DNA of 56,751 nucleotides. It comes from Phycisphaerales bacterium. Its GTDB lineage: Bacteria > Planctomycetota > Phycisphaerae > UBA1845. The stretch spans positions 1-56,751 of the forward strand of contig QZJT01000071.1 in the NCBI GenBank assembly GCA_003597935.1. The letters run 5' to 3'. Shown in pieces: positions 8,143 through 15,922 of the stretch (position 1 is its first letter; every line of letters starts with the position of its first letter). The notes beneath the pieces were generated by a model. The model was not told where the DNA came from. It saw only the letters and a program-made list of their open reading frames with translations, and searched no databases. The position numbers and the translations under genes were made by a program.

Positions 8143-9243
8143 GTGACGACGTTCGACACGTTCACGCAGATGTGGTCGCGCAGCCTGGCCGAGGCGCCCC
8201 AGCGCTGGGCGGAGTTCGTCAACAAGACGGCCAACCTGCCCAAGGTGGCCGCCATCGCCCGCAAGGTCCGCGTGGGGGCCACCCACGCCCGCGCCGTCTA
8301 CCGCGAGGACAAGCTGCGGCTGCTGCAATACGCCACCGGCGCCCGCCCGCGCTACGCCACGCCCACGGTGTTCGTCTTCGCCCTGGTCAACCGGCCCTAC
8401 ATCCTGGACCTGCGCGAGGGCAAGAGCGTCGTGCGGCACTTCATCGACGCCGGCTTCGACACCTACAACGTCGACTGGGGCGTGCCCTCCGACGGCGACC
8501 GGTTCCTCTCCATGGAGGACTACGTCGACCGCTACATGAACAACATCGTCGACACCGTCCGCGACCGGTGCAACGTGGACCGGGTCAATCTGATCGGCTA
8601 CTGCATGGGCGGATCCATGAGCGCCATGTACACGGCGCTCCACCCGGACAAGATCCGGAACCTGATCCTGATGGCGGCGCCGGTGGACTGGTCGGACCGC
8701 AGCGCCCTGCTGGCCCTGTGGAGCGACCCGCGCTATTTCGACGTGGATCAGTTCATCGAGGTCTTCGGCAACGCCCCGGCGGAGTGGCTGCAGAGTTCCT
8801 TCCTGCTGCTCAAGCCGGTCAGCAACCTGGTGGAGAAATACGTCACGTTCTACGAGAACATGGAGGATGAGAAGTTCCTGGAGGACTTCTTCGCCATGGA
8901 GACGTGGCTGAACGACAACATCCCGGTGGCCGGCGAGATGTTCCGCCAATTCGTCAAATACTGCATTCAGGAGAACCGGCTGATCAAAGGCGAACTGGAG
9001 ATCGGCGGCCGGCGCGTCGACCTGCAGCGCGTGACCTGCCCGGTGATGAACCTGGTGGCGCAGCACGATCACCTGGTCCCTTGCGGGCAGAGCCTGCCGT
9101 TCAACGCGGCCATCGGCTCGAAGGACGCGCAGGCGATCGAGTTCCCGGCGGGGCACATCGGCCTGTCGGTAGGATCCAGGGCGCACCGGGACCTGTGGCC
9201 GAAGGTGGTGTCGTGGCTCGGCGAGCGCAGTGACGCGGGGTAG
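8143..9243 (+). CDS. phaC: Class III poly(3-hydroxyalkanoate) synthase catalytic subunit
   Basis: A 366-residue alpha/beta-hydrolase-fold polymerase that links 3-hydroxyacyl-CoA units into PHA. The lipase-like box is GYCMGG, with nucleophile Cys154 replacing the lipase serine; the catalytic Asp309 (QHDHLVP) and His338 (AGHIGLSVG) are present. The length of about 360 residues and the adjacent phaE mark it as class III rather than class I (about 590 aa). It starts with GTG behind a GGAGG ribosome site. The C-terminus is followed directly by one arm of an inverted repeat that bounds a GxxExxY gene. Confidence 0.95.
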   Translation: MTTFDTFTQMWSRSLAEAPQRWAEFVNKTANLPKVAAIARKVRVGATHARAVYREDKLRLLQYATGARPRYATPTVFVFALVNRPYILDLREGKSVVRHFIDAGFDTYNVDWGVPSDGDRFLSMEDYVDRYMNNIVDTVRDRCNVDRVNLIGYCMGGSMSAMYTALHPDKIRNLILMAAPVDWSDRSALLALWSDPRYFDVDQFIEVFGNAPAEWLQSSFLLLKPVSNLVEKYVTFYENMEDEKFLEDFFAMETWLNDNIPVAGEMFRQFVKYCIQENRLIKGELEIGGRRVDLQRVTCPVMNLVAQHDHLVPCGQSLPFNAAIGSKDAQAIEFPAGHIGLSVGSRAHRDLWPKVVSWLGERSDAG

Positions 9244-9256
9244 CAAGCGGGTTCAT

Positions 9257-9980
9257 CAACGCAGAGGACGCAGAGGACGCAGAGAAGAAAGAGGTTGAAA
9301 TGGGTCGACCCGGCCGAAGCGCGGGATTTCCGCGATGACGGCGTCATCGGCCTCGTCTGAGCGTGCTGATCGAGCCGAGCGGAATCGAAAGGTTGACGGA
9401 TGATGAACCAACCGTCGCGTGAACCCGCATCCTGTACCCGCGACTCGACGCGGCCCCTGGACATCAACGACATCAGCGGCGCGATTGTGGACTCGGCTGT
9501 CAAAGTTCACAGGGCGCTCGGGCCGGGGCTGTTGGAATCGGCGTATCAAGGTTGTCTGGTATACGAACTGCACAAGCGCGGACACAAGGTCGAGGCGCAG
9601 AAGGTGCTGCCGGTGTGGTATGATGGGGTGAAGATCGACGTGGGGTATCGCCTCGACCTTCTGGTGGATGACGCCGTGATCGTGGAATTGAAGGCTGTGA
9701 GCGAGTTGGAGCCTATCCATGAGGCTCAGATATTGACTTACCTGAAGCTCAGCGGAAAGAAACTCGGCCTCTTAATGAACTTCAACGTGCCGCTCATGAA
9801 GGAGGGCATCAAGCGAATGGCCAACAAGTTGTAGTCACCCATGGTCGAACTTCCCACCAATCCGCGCGTGCATTTCGACTGCGGCCGAAGGCCGCTTAGG
9901 GTGGGGAACTGGTCAGGCTCGTTATCCCGGATTTCTTCTTTTTTCTTTCTTTCTCTGCGACCTCTGCGTCCTCTGCGGTG
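9257..9980. mobile_element. Putative GxxExxY cassette bounded by 30-bp inverted repeats
   Basis: The left arm (9257-9286, GCAGAGGACGCAGAGG core) and right arm (9951-9980) are inverted copies matching at 28 of 30 bases. The whole element is about 720 bp and contains one gene, a GxxExxY protein. It separates phaC from the reductase gene of the PHA locus. No transposase is present, so if it moves it does so in trans. Confidence 0.6.
9400..9834 (+). CDS. GxxExxY family protein
   Basis: A 144-residue protein (about 125 if a later start is used). It carries the defining GPGLLESAYQGCLVYEL (G-x-x-E-x-x-Y) and a nuclease-like core KIDVGYRLDLLVDDAVIVELKAV, in which D...ExK resembles a PD-(D/E)xK active site, followed by HEAQILTYLKLSGKKLGLLMNFNV. 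The family is widespread, often next to repeats, and biochemically uncharacterised; a nuclease role is inference. Base composition is somewhat less GC-rich than the flanking pha genes, consistent with insertion. Confidence 0.85.
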   Translation: MMNQPSREPASCTRDSTRPLDINDISGAIVDSAVKVHRALGPGLLESAYQGCLVYELHKRGHKVEAQKVLPVWYDGVKIDVGYRLDLLVDDAVIVELKAVSELEPIHEAQILTYLKLSGKKLGLLMNFNVPLMKEGIKRMANKL

Positions 9981-9996
9981 ACGATCGGGGTGAAAG

Positions 9997-10818
9997 ATGG
10001 ACATTACTAACAAAGTCGCCGTGGTGACCGGCGGGGCCAGCGGCATCGGTCAGGCTACCTGCTCCCGGCTGGCGCGGGACGGCGTGAGAGCGATCGCGGT
10101 GGTGGACGTAAGTCCGGCCACCGCGGCGTACTGTGAAGAGGTCAATGGGCGGTTGGGGCAGGAGACTCTCTTCCCGTTTTCGGGCGACGTGGTGGACGCG
10201 GCGTTTCGCGAGCGGGTCTTCACCGAGATGGAGGAGCGATTCGGCTGGGTGCAGCTCTGCGTCCCGGCGGCCGGCATCACGCTCGACCGGCTGGGCGTCA
10301 AGATCGCGCAGCAGAACGGGACGCCCAGGCTGGACATCTACAGCGAGGCGGACTTCCGCCGCGTGCTGGAGGTGGACCTGGTCGCGCCGATCTACTGGGC
10401 CTTGCGCTGCGTCGGATCGGTCGCGATCCAGCGCGCCCGCCGGGGGCTGAAACAGTGGGTGCCGGAGGAACTGGTGCAGGGTGCGGTGGTGCTGATCGGC
10501 TCGGTGTCATCGGCCGGCAACCGCGGCCAGATTTCCTACGCCACCGCCAAGGCGGGGCTGGAGGGCGCCCAGGCGACGCTGGCCAAGGAGGCGATCTACC
10601 ACGGCGTGCGCTGCGCGATTATCCATCCGGGCTTCACCGATACGCCCATGGTGCGGGCGATGGGCGAAGACATGATCCGCAACAACGTGCTGCCGCACAC
10701 GCAGCTCAAGCGGCTGATCCGCCCGGAAGAGATCGCCGAGGCCATCTGCTTCCTGCTGCGGAACTCATCGGTCAGCGGCAGCCTGTGGGCCGACGCCGGC
10801 TGGCACCCGACGGCGTAG
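9997..10818 (+). CDS. SDR-family oxidoreductase, probable acetoacetyl-CoA/3-oxoacyl reductase
   Basis: A 273-residue classical short-chain dehydrogenase. The cofactor site is TGGASGIGQ (residues 10-18); the catalytic serine region is GSVSSAG (about 168-174) and Tyr181/Lys185 lie in YATAK. It is longer than PhaB (about 246 aa) because of an insert around 95-150. Position downstream of phaA-phaE-phaC suggests it supplies 3-hydroxybutyryl-CoA (the PhaB role), but the sequence alone does not exclude another 3-oxoacyl or sugar substrate. It is preceded by GGGGTGAAAG and by the right arm of the GxxExxY element, and converges with the restriction gene 20 bases downstream. Confidence 0.75.
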   Translation: MDITNKVAVVTGGASGIGQATCSRLARDGVRAIAVVDVSPATAAYCEEVNGRLGQETLFPFSGDVVDAAFRERVFTEMEERFGWVQLCVPAAGITLDRLGVKIAQQNGTPRLDIYSEADFRRVLEVDLVAPIYWALRCVGSVAIQRARRGLKQWVPEELVQGAVVLIGSVSSAGNRGQISYATAKAGLEGAQATLAKEAIYHGVRCAIIHPGFTDTPMVRAMGEDMIRNNVLPHTQLKRLIRPEEIAEAICFLLRNSSVSGSLWADAGWHPTA

Positions 10819-10838
10819 ACGCCGCCGCGGGCGCCCCG

Positions 10839-13800
10839 CTATTCCGGCGATCCCTCCACGCCGTAGAGGGCGAAAACGGCGTCGTCGATGCGTTTTTCGT
10901 GGGCTTCGACCTCCCGCTCGAGGGACACGGTTTCGCGGTCGGACAGTACGGCACGTTTGAGCCCGCCCTTGACTCCGGAGAACGGCGAAGCGGGGGCGCG
11001 GAGCCTGGCCTTGGCGTCCATGATGGCGCGGACGGACTCAACGATCCGCCCGGCGAGCTTCTTGTCCTCGGCGGTCGAGGGGAGCTTGATGGGGATCTGG
11101 GCAAGGTACATCTTGCTGTACGCGAACCAGCCGCTGTGGAAGGGCGTGGTGACCTTCTGGAGGAACGTGTCCAGGCACTTGCTGTTCAGGAGGCCGCACA
11201 AATAGTAGAGATCTACCGCGTCGGTGACGATGCCGTAGCCGCCGCCACCGCCGCCGCCGCTTCCGACGAAGTGAAATTCCCCCTTGGCATCCAAACAGTA
11301 TTGTCCCGACCTTGCAATTGCCGGAACCAGCACCTTGGGAGAGCCCATGACTTCGAGGTTCTTCGGATAGACGTAGGCGTACCAGTCTTCTCGGGCCGCC
11401 ATCTTCCCCGACTCGCGAGACTCCAGCCGCTCGCGGTTCTTGAGCAGATACGCCCAGGCCAGCGGGTATCGGGCCTGGAACTTGTCTTCTGGAATCGTGC
11501 GCCACCCCCCTCGATGCTTTTCGTACGGGAACAGGACGGCACGATCGCTGGCGACCGGCAGCCAACGTTTCACGTGGACCGAGCCCTTCAAGAGCGGATG
11601 CACGACGGCTCGCTCAAGTTCGTAGGTTCTGTCCGTAGCATCGCTGTGATATAGCTTGCCGTGCCGGTTGAGGAAGTAAACTTCGTCGCAACTTGTGACA
11701 AGTCCCTGTGCAATCTTTTGGGCGATCTCGCCGAGAGGCTTCTGCTCCGCGCGCACGGCGTCGAGCCATTTTGCTACGGTGGCGTTGCAGAAAACCCACG
11801 GCCCGGCCCCATCGGGATTGCGCGCCTTGAATCTCTCAGAGCCGGACGCTCGCTTGCCGGCGTCAAGGTCGGCGCACTGAGTGCGCCCGTCGTCGAGTTC
11901 GATGATCTTCGCGTAGTCCACGCTGCTCGCGCCAGCCGCCCGCGACAGCACGTGTACCGCCGTGTAGGTCGTCCCGCCCTTGAAGACTTGTTGGTCACCG
12001 AAGTCGATCACGGCCTTCAGGTGCTTGCCGTCCGCTATCACTTTCCGTAGCCCCTCGCCGTACCTGGCCTGCCAGAACTTGTGCGGCATGATGAAGCCGA
12101 GCAGGCCGTCGGAGGACAGCAGCGACAGGCACTTTTCCGTGAACACGACGTAGATGTCGTAGTTTCCGCGGGCTGCGCTTCTGTAGTTCCACTTGTAGAA
12201 CTCGCACTCCTGCGGCGCCCACTTATTCAGTTCCTGCACGCGGACGTAGGGCGGATTGCCGATGATGCAGTCGAAGCCGGATCGGCCGCGCTCCTCGACG
12301 GCTTGTGCGTCGAGCAACCGCCCGAATCCCCGGGTGCGGCTGGTCCAGTCGAAGCGATTGATGCGGAAGCGCAGGTCCTCGTCCATGGGAAAGAGGCCCC
12401 CGTACTTCTCGACCACGTAGCGGTCGAAGTCCGCCGAGTCGATGAGCGAGTTGCCGCACTGGACGTTGTTGTCCAGGGGCGGCAGCAGCTCGTTTTCCAG
12501 CCATTCGCGCTGCCAGTTGGGCGGAAGCGCGCCTTCCAACATCTTGAGGTACAGCGACATCACCGTGACCTCGACCGCTTGCTGGTCGATGTCGACGCCG
12601 TGCAGACAGTTGGTCAGCAGCGCGGCTTTGAAATCGGGGGCGAGCTGCCACTGGCCCTTGCCGTTGCGGAAGGCGATCTCCTTGCGTCTGCTGCGGGCTT
12701 TGGGGGTGGCGGGCACGCTGGCCAGCGACGGGTCGGCGGCGATGGTCGCGGTGCAGTGGTCGATCAGGAACTGGAAGGCAGCCACCAGGAATGAGCCGGA
12801 GCCGCAGGCGGGGTCGAGGATCTTCACGTCCAGCACCTGCTGCGGGGTCTTGCCCGCCACCATCGGCCCGACCACCCGCCGGATAATCGTGTCTACGACG
12901 AAGCGGGGCGTGTAGTAGACGCCGCCCGCGTGCCGGACCTCGGGCTTTTGTTCCACCTCTACGTGGTGCCCCTTCACCGTGACGACGTTGCCCAGGAAGC
13001 GCTCGTACACGATGCCGAGGATGTCGTCGGCGATGGCGGAAAAATCCCACGGACCCTCGGGCGGGTAGAGCGTGCGAATGAAATCCGCCAGCAGGTTGCC
13101 GTCGACGTCGAGCGCCTCGCTTACGGGGTGCGGCTTGAACAGGTACCCGTTATAGGAGCGATCGAGTTCGCGAAACCGCCGGCACAGAGCGGCATAGAGG
13201 TCGCCCCCTTCGCGGCCGATCCGCTCCAGTATAGCTCGCAGGCCGCCCCATTCGCTGATGCCGCGGTCCTCGCACACCCGCATGAACACCAGCCGGTCCA
13301 TCACCCGTTGCACCGCCTCGGTCAGCCGCGCCGCCCCGTGCAGCGTGTCGGCGTCGGGAAAGGACTTGCGGTTCTGGCGGTAGATCTCGCGGGCGAAGTG
13401 GCGGCGATGCGCGTCGAGGTAAGCCAGGAAATCTCGATCGATCGGCTCATCGCCCTTGAGGTCGATGAGCATCCGATCGACGGTCCGCAGGCGCCGGCCG
13501 GCGGGGACCTTACGGATTCTGGCCCGTAAGGCTTCCAACGATCCGTCCGCGACCGCCTCGCGGCCGAACGTCTGCACAAGGACATCCCACTGTTCCGGGT
13601 AGTGCTGGAAGTCGAGGGCGAACTCCTCGATGCGGCCGCGGGCGGGGTCGTTCAAGCTCGGCTTGAGCGTGGTGTCGTAGAGCCGGAACTGCTCAAAGTC
13701 CGTCAGGATCGCAAAGGGGATCGCGGCGCTCCAGGCGTAGCGCTTGGCCTGAAAGATAGCGTGCCGGTCGGCGTCCAGGTCGACGGACGGCTTCTTGGCC

Positions 13801-14084
13801 TCCACCACGAAGCGGGCGAAGCCGTGGACGCGGAACAGGTAGTCCGGCTGGCGTGCGCGGAGTCCCTCATCGTCCACGCTGTCCATGGACGGCTCAACGA
13901 TGACCTCGACATCCTGCGGGGCGCGCTGGGCCTTGTTCTGCACGTCCCAACCGAGCAGCGTCCAGAAGGGGTCGATGTAGTGCAGCCGAACCTGGGACTC
14001 CTTGTACTCGGGGGCCTTCAGCTCCCTGATGTGACTGGCGAAGCCCTGAACGAGGGTCTTGATGTCGGGCGTCGTGGGCGGCAT
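10839..14084 (-). CDS. Type IIG-like restriction-modification enzyme (Eco57I-type N6-adenine methylase with nuclease domain)
   Basis: A single 1081-residue polypeptide. An N-terminal nuclease-like region has QPDYLFRVHGFARFVVEAKKP (about residues 75-97), a PD...ExK pattern like HsdR_N/type IIG. The central methylase has motif I LDPACGSGSFLVAAF (about 423) and motif IV NPPY (about 610), typical of gamma-class N6-adenine methylation. The C-terminal 350 residues resemble TaqI-type target recognition (MAAREDWYAYVYPKN, TTPFHSGWFAYSKMYLAQIPI). I prefer the ATG at 14084; a GTG at 14129 would add 15 residues. No separate specificity or endonuclease gene is adjacent, so cutting and methylation are probably in one chain. 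Confidence 0.88.
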   Translation of the reverse strand: MPPTTPDIKTLVQGFASHIRELKAPEYKESQVRLHYIDPFWTLLGWDVQNKAQRAPQDVEVIVEPSMDSVDDEGLRARQPDYLFRVHGFARFVVEAKKPSVDLDADRHAIFQAKRYAWSAAIPFAILTDFEQFRLYDTTLKPSLNDPARGRIEEFALDFQHYPEQWDVLVQTFGREAVADGSLEALRARIRKVPAGRRLRTVDRMLIDLKGDEPIDRDFLAYLDAHRRHFAREIYRQNRKSFPDADTLHGAARLTEAVQRVMDRLVFMRVCEDRGISEWGGLRAILERIGREGGDLYAALCRRFRELDRSYNGYLFKPHPVSEALDVDGNLLADFIRTLYPPEGPWDFSAIADDILGIVYERFLGNVVTVKGHHVEVEQKPEVRHAGGVYYTPRFVVDTIIRRVVGPMVAGKTPQQVLDVKILDPACGSGSFLVAAFQFLIDHCTATIAADPSLASVPATPKARSRRKEIAFRNGKGQWQLAPDFKAALLTNCLHGVDIDQQAVEVTVMSLYLKMLEGALPPNWQREWLENELLPPLDNNVQCGNSLIDSADFDRYVVEKYGGLFPMDEDLRFRINRFDWTSRTRGFGRLLDAQAVEERGRSGFDCIIGNPPYVRVQELNKWAPQECEFYKWNYRSAARGNYDIYVVFTEKCLSLLSSDGLLGFIMPHKFWQARYGEGLRKVIADGKHLKAVIDFGDQQVFKGGTTYTAVHVLSRAAGASSVDYAKIIELDDGRTQCADLDAGKRASGSERFKARNPDGAGPWVFCNATVAKWLDAVRAEQKPLGEIAQKIAQGLVTSCDEVYFLNRHGKLYHSDATDRTYELERAVVHPLLKGSVHVKRWLPVASDRAVLFPYEKHRGGWRTIPEDKFQARYPLAWAYLLKNRERLESRESGKMAAREDWYAYVYPKNLEVMGSPKVLVPAIARSGQYCLDAKGEFHFVGSGGGGGGGYGIVTDAVDLYYLCGLLNSKCLDTFLQKVTTPFHSGWFAYSKMYLAQIPIKLPSTAEDKKLAGRIVESVRAIMDAKARLRAPASPFSGVKGGLKRAVLSDRETVSLEREVEAHEKRIDDAVFALYGVEGSPE

Positions 14085-14289
14085 GTGATTCGGAGCCGAT
14101 TCGGCCGCGGCCGAGCGACGGTCCGGCACGCGCAGGTGGCGGCTTCTCCCACGCAGCGCTTGAGAATCCGCTGCCGGATTATGTTCTGATTCCGTTAGTC
14201 ATTCAAGATCCTGCTCGCCGGGTCACGCCCGGCGGATGAGTGACAAAACCGGCGGCGCATCGCGTAACGCCCGGGCGGTACTCGGGTAG

Positions 14290-14352
14290 CCCGCCGCTTG
14301 GCGGCGGGATTGACCGGTCGTTCACGCAGCGCACTCGCCGCGGAGCGGCGAG
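14290..14352. terminator. Two GC hairpins downstream of the beta-propeller gene
   Basis: CCCGCCGC-TTG-GCGGCGGG (14290-14308) and CTCGCCGC-GGA-GCGGCGAG (14334-14352) are perfect 8-bp stems with 3-base loops. The second begins seven bases past the stop of the minus-strand propeller gene. No U-run follows, so they may be mRNA-stabilising or Rho-associated rather than intrinsic terminators. Confidence 0.4.
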
Positions 14353-14359
14353 CCACCCC

Positions 14360-15706
14360 TCAATCCTCCGCAATGCAGTACAGGTGCTTCTCCCCCCGCA
14401 GGTACAGTTCGCCGTCCACCAGGGCGGGGGAGGCGTCGAAGCCATCGTCGAGTTTGTTGGTCGCGACGATCTCGAACCTGGGGCCGCGCTTGAGGACGAA
14501 GGTCGTGCCGTCGCGGGCGGGCAGGTAGACGTGATCGCCGGCGCCTACCGGCGAGGCGTAGATGCCGCCGCTGGCGCCTTCCAGGCGCTGCTGTTTGTAG
14601 TGGACTTCGCCGGTCGCCGCGTTCAGGCAGGTCAGGATGGCCTTGTTGTTGTCCAGGAAGTACAGCTCGTTGCCGAACAGCAGCGGCGAGGGCACGTACG
14701 GCGTCGCCTCGGAAAACTTCCACACCACCGACGCGCCGTCGGTGATGTCGCCGCGGGCTGCGTCCGGCCGGATGGCCAGGGCCGCCTGGCCGCGAAAGCC
14801 GCTCATGACGATCAGCAACGGTCCATGCGCGACCGGCGAGGGGATGCAGTTGGCCGTCAGGCCGCGGCACTGCCAGACTTCCTCACCGGTGGCCAGGTCA
14901 TACGCGCGAACGGCCTTCGTGCCCGGCGCTACCACCTGCCGGCCGGACTTCGTGTCGATGATCAGCGGCGTCGCCCACGACGTGGCCTCGTCGCGGTCTT
15001 TCTTCCAGCGCGGTGCGCCGGTGGTCCGGTCCAGGGCGGTGATGAACGAGTCGCCCTCGTGGTCCCAGGTGAGGACGACGCTGTCGTCCGAGAGGGCCGG
15101 CGAGGCGCCTTCGCCGAAGCCGTTGCGCGTCTTCATGTCGCCCAAGTCGCGCTCCCACTGGAGCTTGCCGTTCATGTCGAAGCAGTACAGTCCGCGGGAA
15201 CCGAAGTACGCGAAAAGCTGCCGGCCATCCGTCACCGCCGACGAGGGCGCCAGACTCCCGTCCCGGTGCGATCCTTCGTGCGGCTGCTCCTCCCGCGCGA
15301 CGTGCCGCCAGACCTCGCGGCCCGTCCTGCGCTCATAAGCGAGGATAACGAACTGGTAGACGTGCTCCGGCCGTGGCCCCCCCCCGAAGCCGCCGCGCTG
15401 TCCCTGGGCCGGCGGCGGAGCAGGCTCGCCCTTCTTTTCCGTGCGGATCGCCGCCTGCACGTAAACGCGGTCGCCCCAGACGATCGGCGAGTTGCTGCCC
15501 TCGCCGGGCAGTTCGATCTTCCAGCGGACGTTCTTCTGTTCGCTCCAGGTGGTCGGCGGCGACGCCTTCGGCGCCGCCCCCGAACTGTGCGGCCCGCGCC
15601 AGGCCGGCCAGAAACGCTCGTGATCCAGATCGGCCGCCATCGCCGCGCCCGCTGAGACCACCAGGCCCACGATCACGCTGATCGGCCGAATGCCCCTTTT
15701 GTGCAC
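14360..15706 (-). CDS. Secreted PQQ-binding-like beta-propeller protein
   Basis: A 448-residue protein with a Sec signal peptide (VIVGLVVSAGAAMA, cleavage near residue 24) and repeated propeller blades of the quinoprotein/BamB type (VWGDRVYVQAAI, VTDGRQLFAYFGSRGLYCFD, GNELYFLDNNKAILTCLNAATGE, GDHVYLPARDGTTFVLKRG). Such proteins scaffold outer-membrane assembly or other periplasmic complexes; many Planctomycetota encode multiple copies with the WPAWRGPHSSG opening seen here (WRGP). No PQQ-dehydrogenase catalytic residues are evident. Start is GTG with a strong GGAGGAGGAGGG ribosome site. Confidence 0.85.
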   Translation of the reverse strand: MHKRGIRPISVIVGLVVSAGAAMAADLDHERFWPAWRGPHSSGAAPKASPPTTWSEQKNVRWKIELPGEGSNSPIVWGDRVYVQAAIRTEKKGEPAPPPAQGQRGGFGGGPRPEHVYQFVILAYERRTGREVWRHVAREEQPHEGSHRDGSLAPSSAVTDGRQLFAYFGSRGLYCFDMNGKLQWERDLGDMKTRNGFGEGASPALSDDSVVLTWDHEGDSFITALDRTTGAPRWKKDRDEATSWATPLIIDTKSGRQVVAPGTKAVRAYDLATGEEVWQCRGLTANCIPSPVAHGPLLIVMSGFRGQAALAIRPDAARGDITDGASVVWKFSEATPYVPSPLLFGNELYFLDNNKAILTCLNAATGEVHYKQQRLEGASGGIYASPVGAGDHVYLPARDGTTFVLKRGPRFEIVATNKLDDGFDASPALVDGELYLRGEKHLYCIAED

Positions 15707-15834
15707 CGTCCCTCCTCCTCCACTTGCAGAACCAGCCGACCCCGCTTGGCACGGTCTGGTTGCGGTTTACAGGGCGGACCGTCATCACGCCCGCGACGGG
15801 CACTTGTGTCGTTCCGCCATCGTCTGAATCACGG

Positions 15835-15916
15835 CGCGCGATTCGTAGCCACGTCGGAGCCGGGGCGTGCGCGCGGGCTAAAGCCCGCGGCTCGCTGGCG
15901 GCGCATGATCGCGCAT
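15835..15916. repeat. Dispersed palindromic repeat (AAGCCCGC family), near-complete copy
   Basis: Begins GCGCGCGATTCGTAGCC, contains the palindrome GCGCGGGCTAAAGCCCGCGG and ends CATGATCGCGCA, so GCGCGAT/ATCGCGC form short inverted ends. Its closest relatives in the window are at 37704 and, inverted, at 53228. Confidence 0.65.
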
Positions 15917-15922
15917 GGTCAT

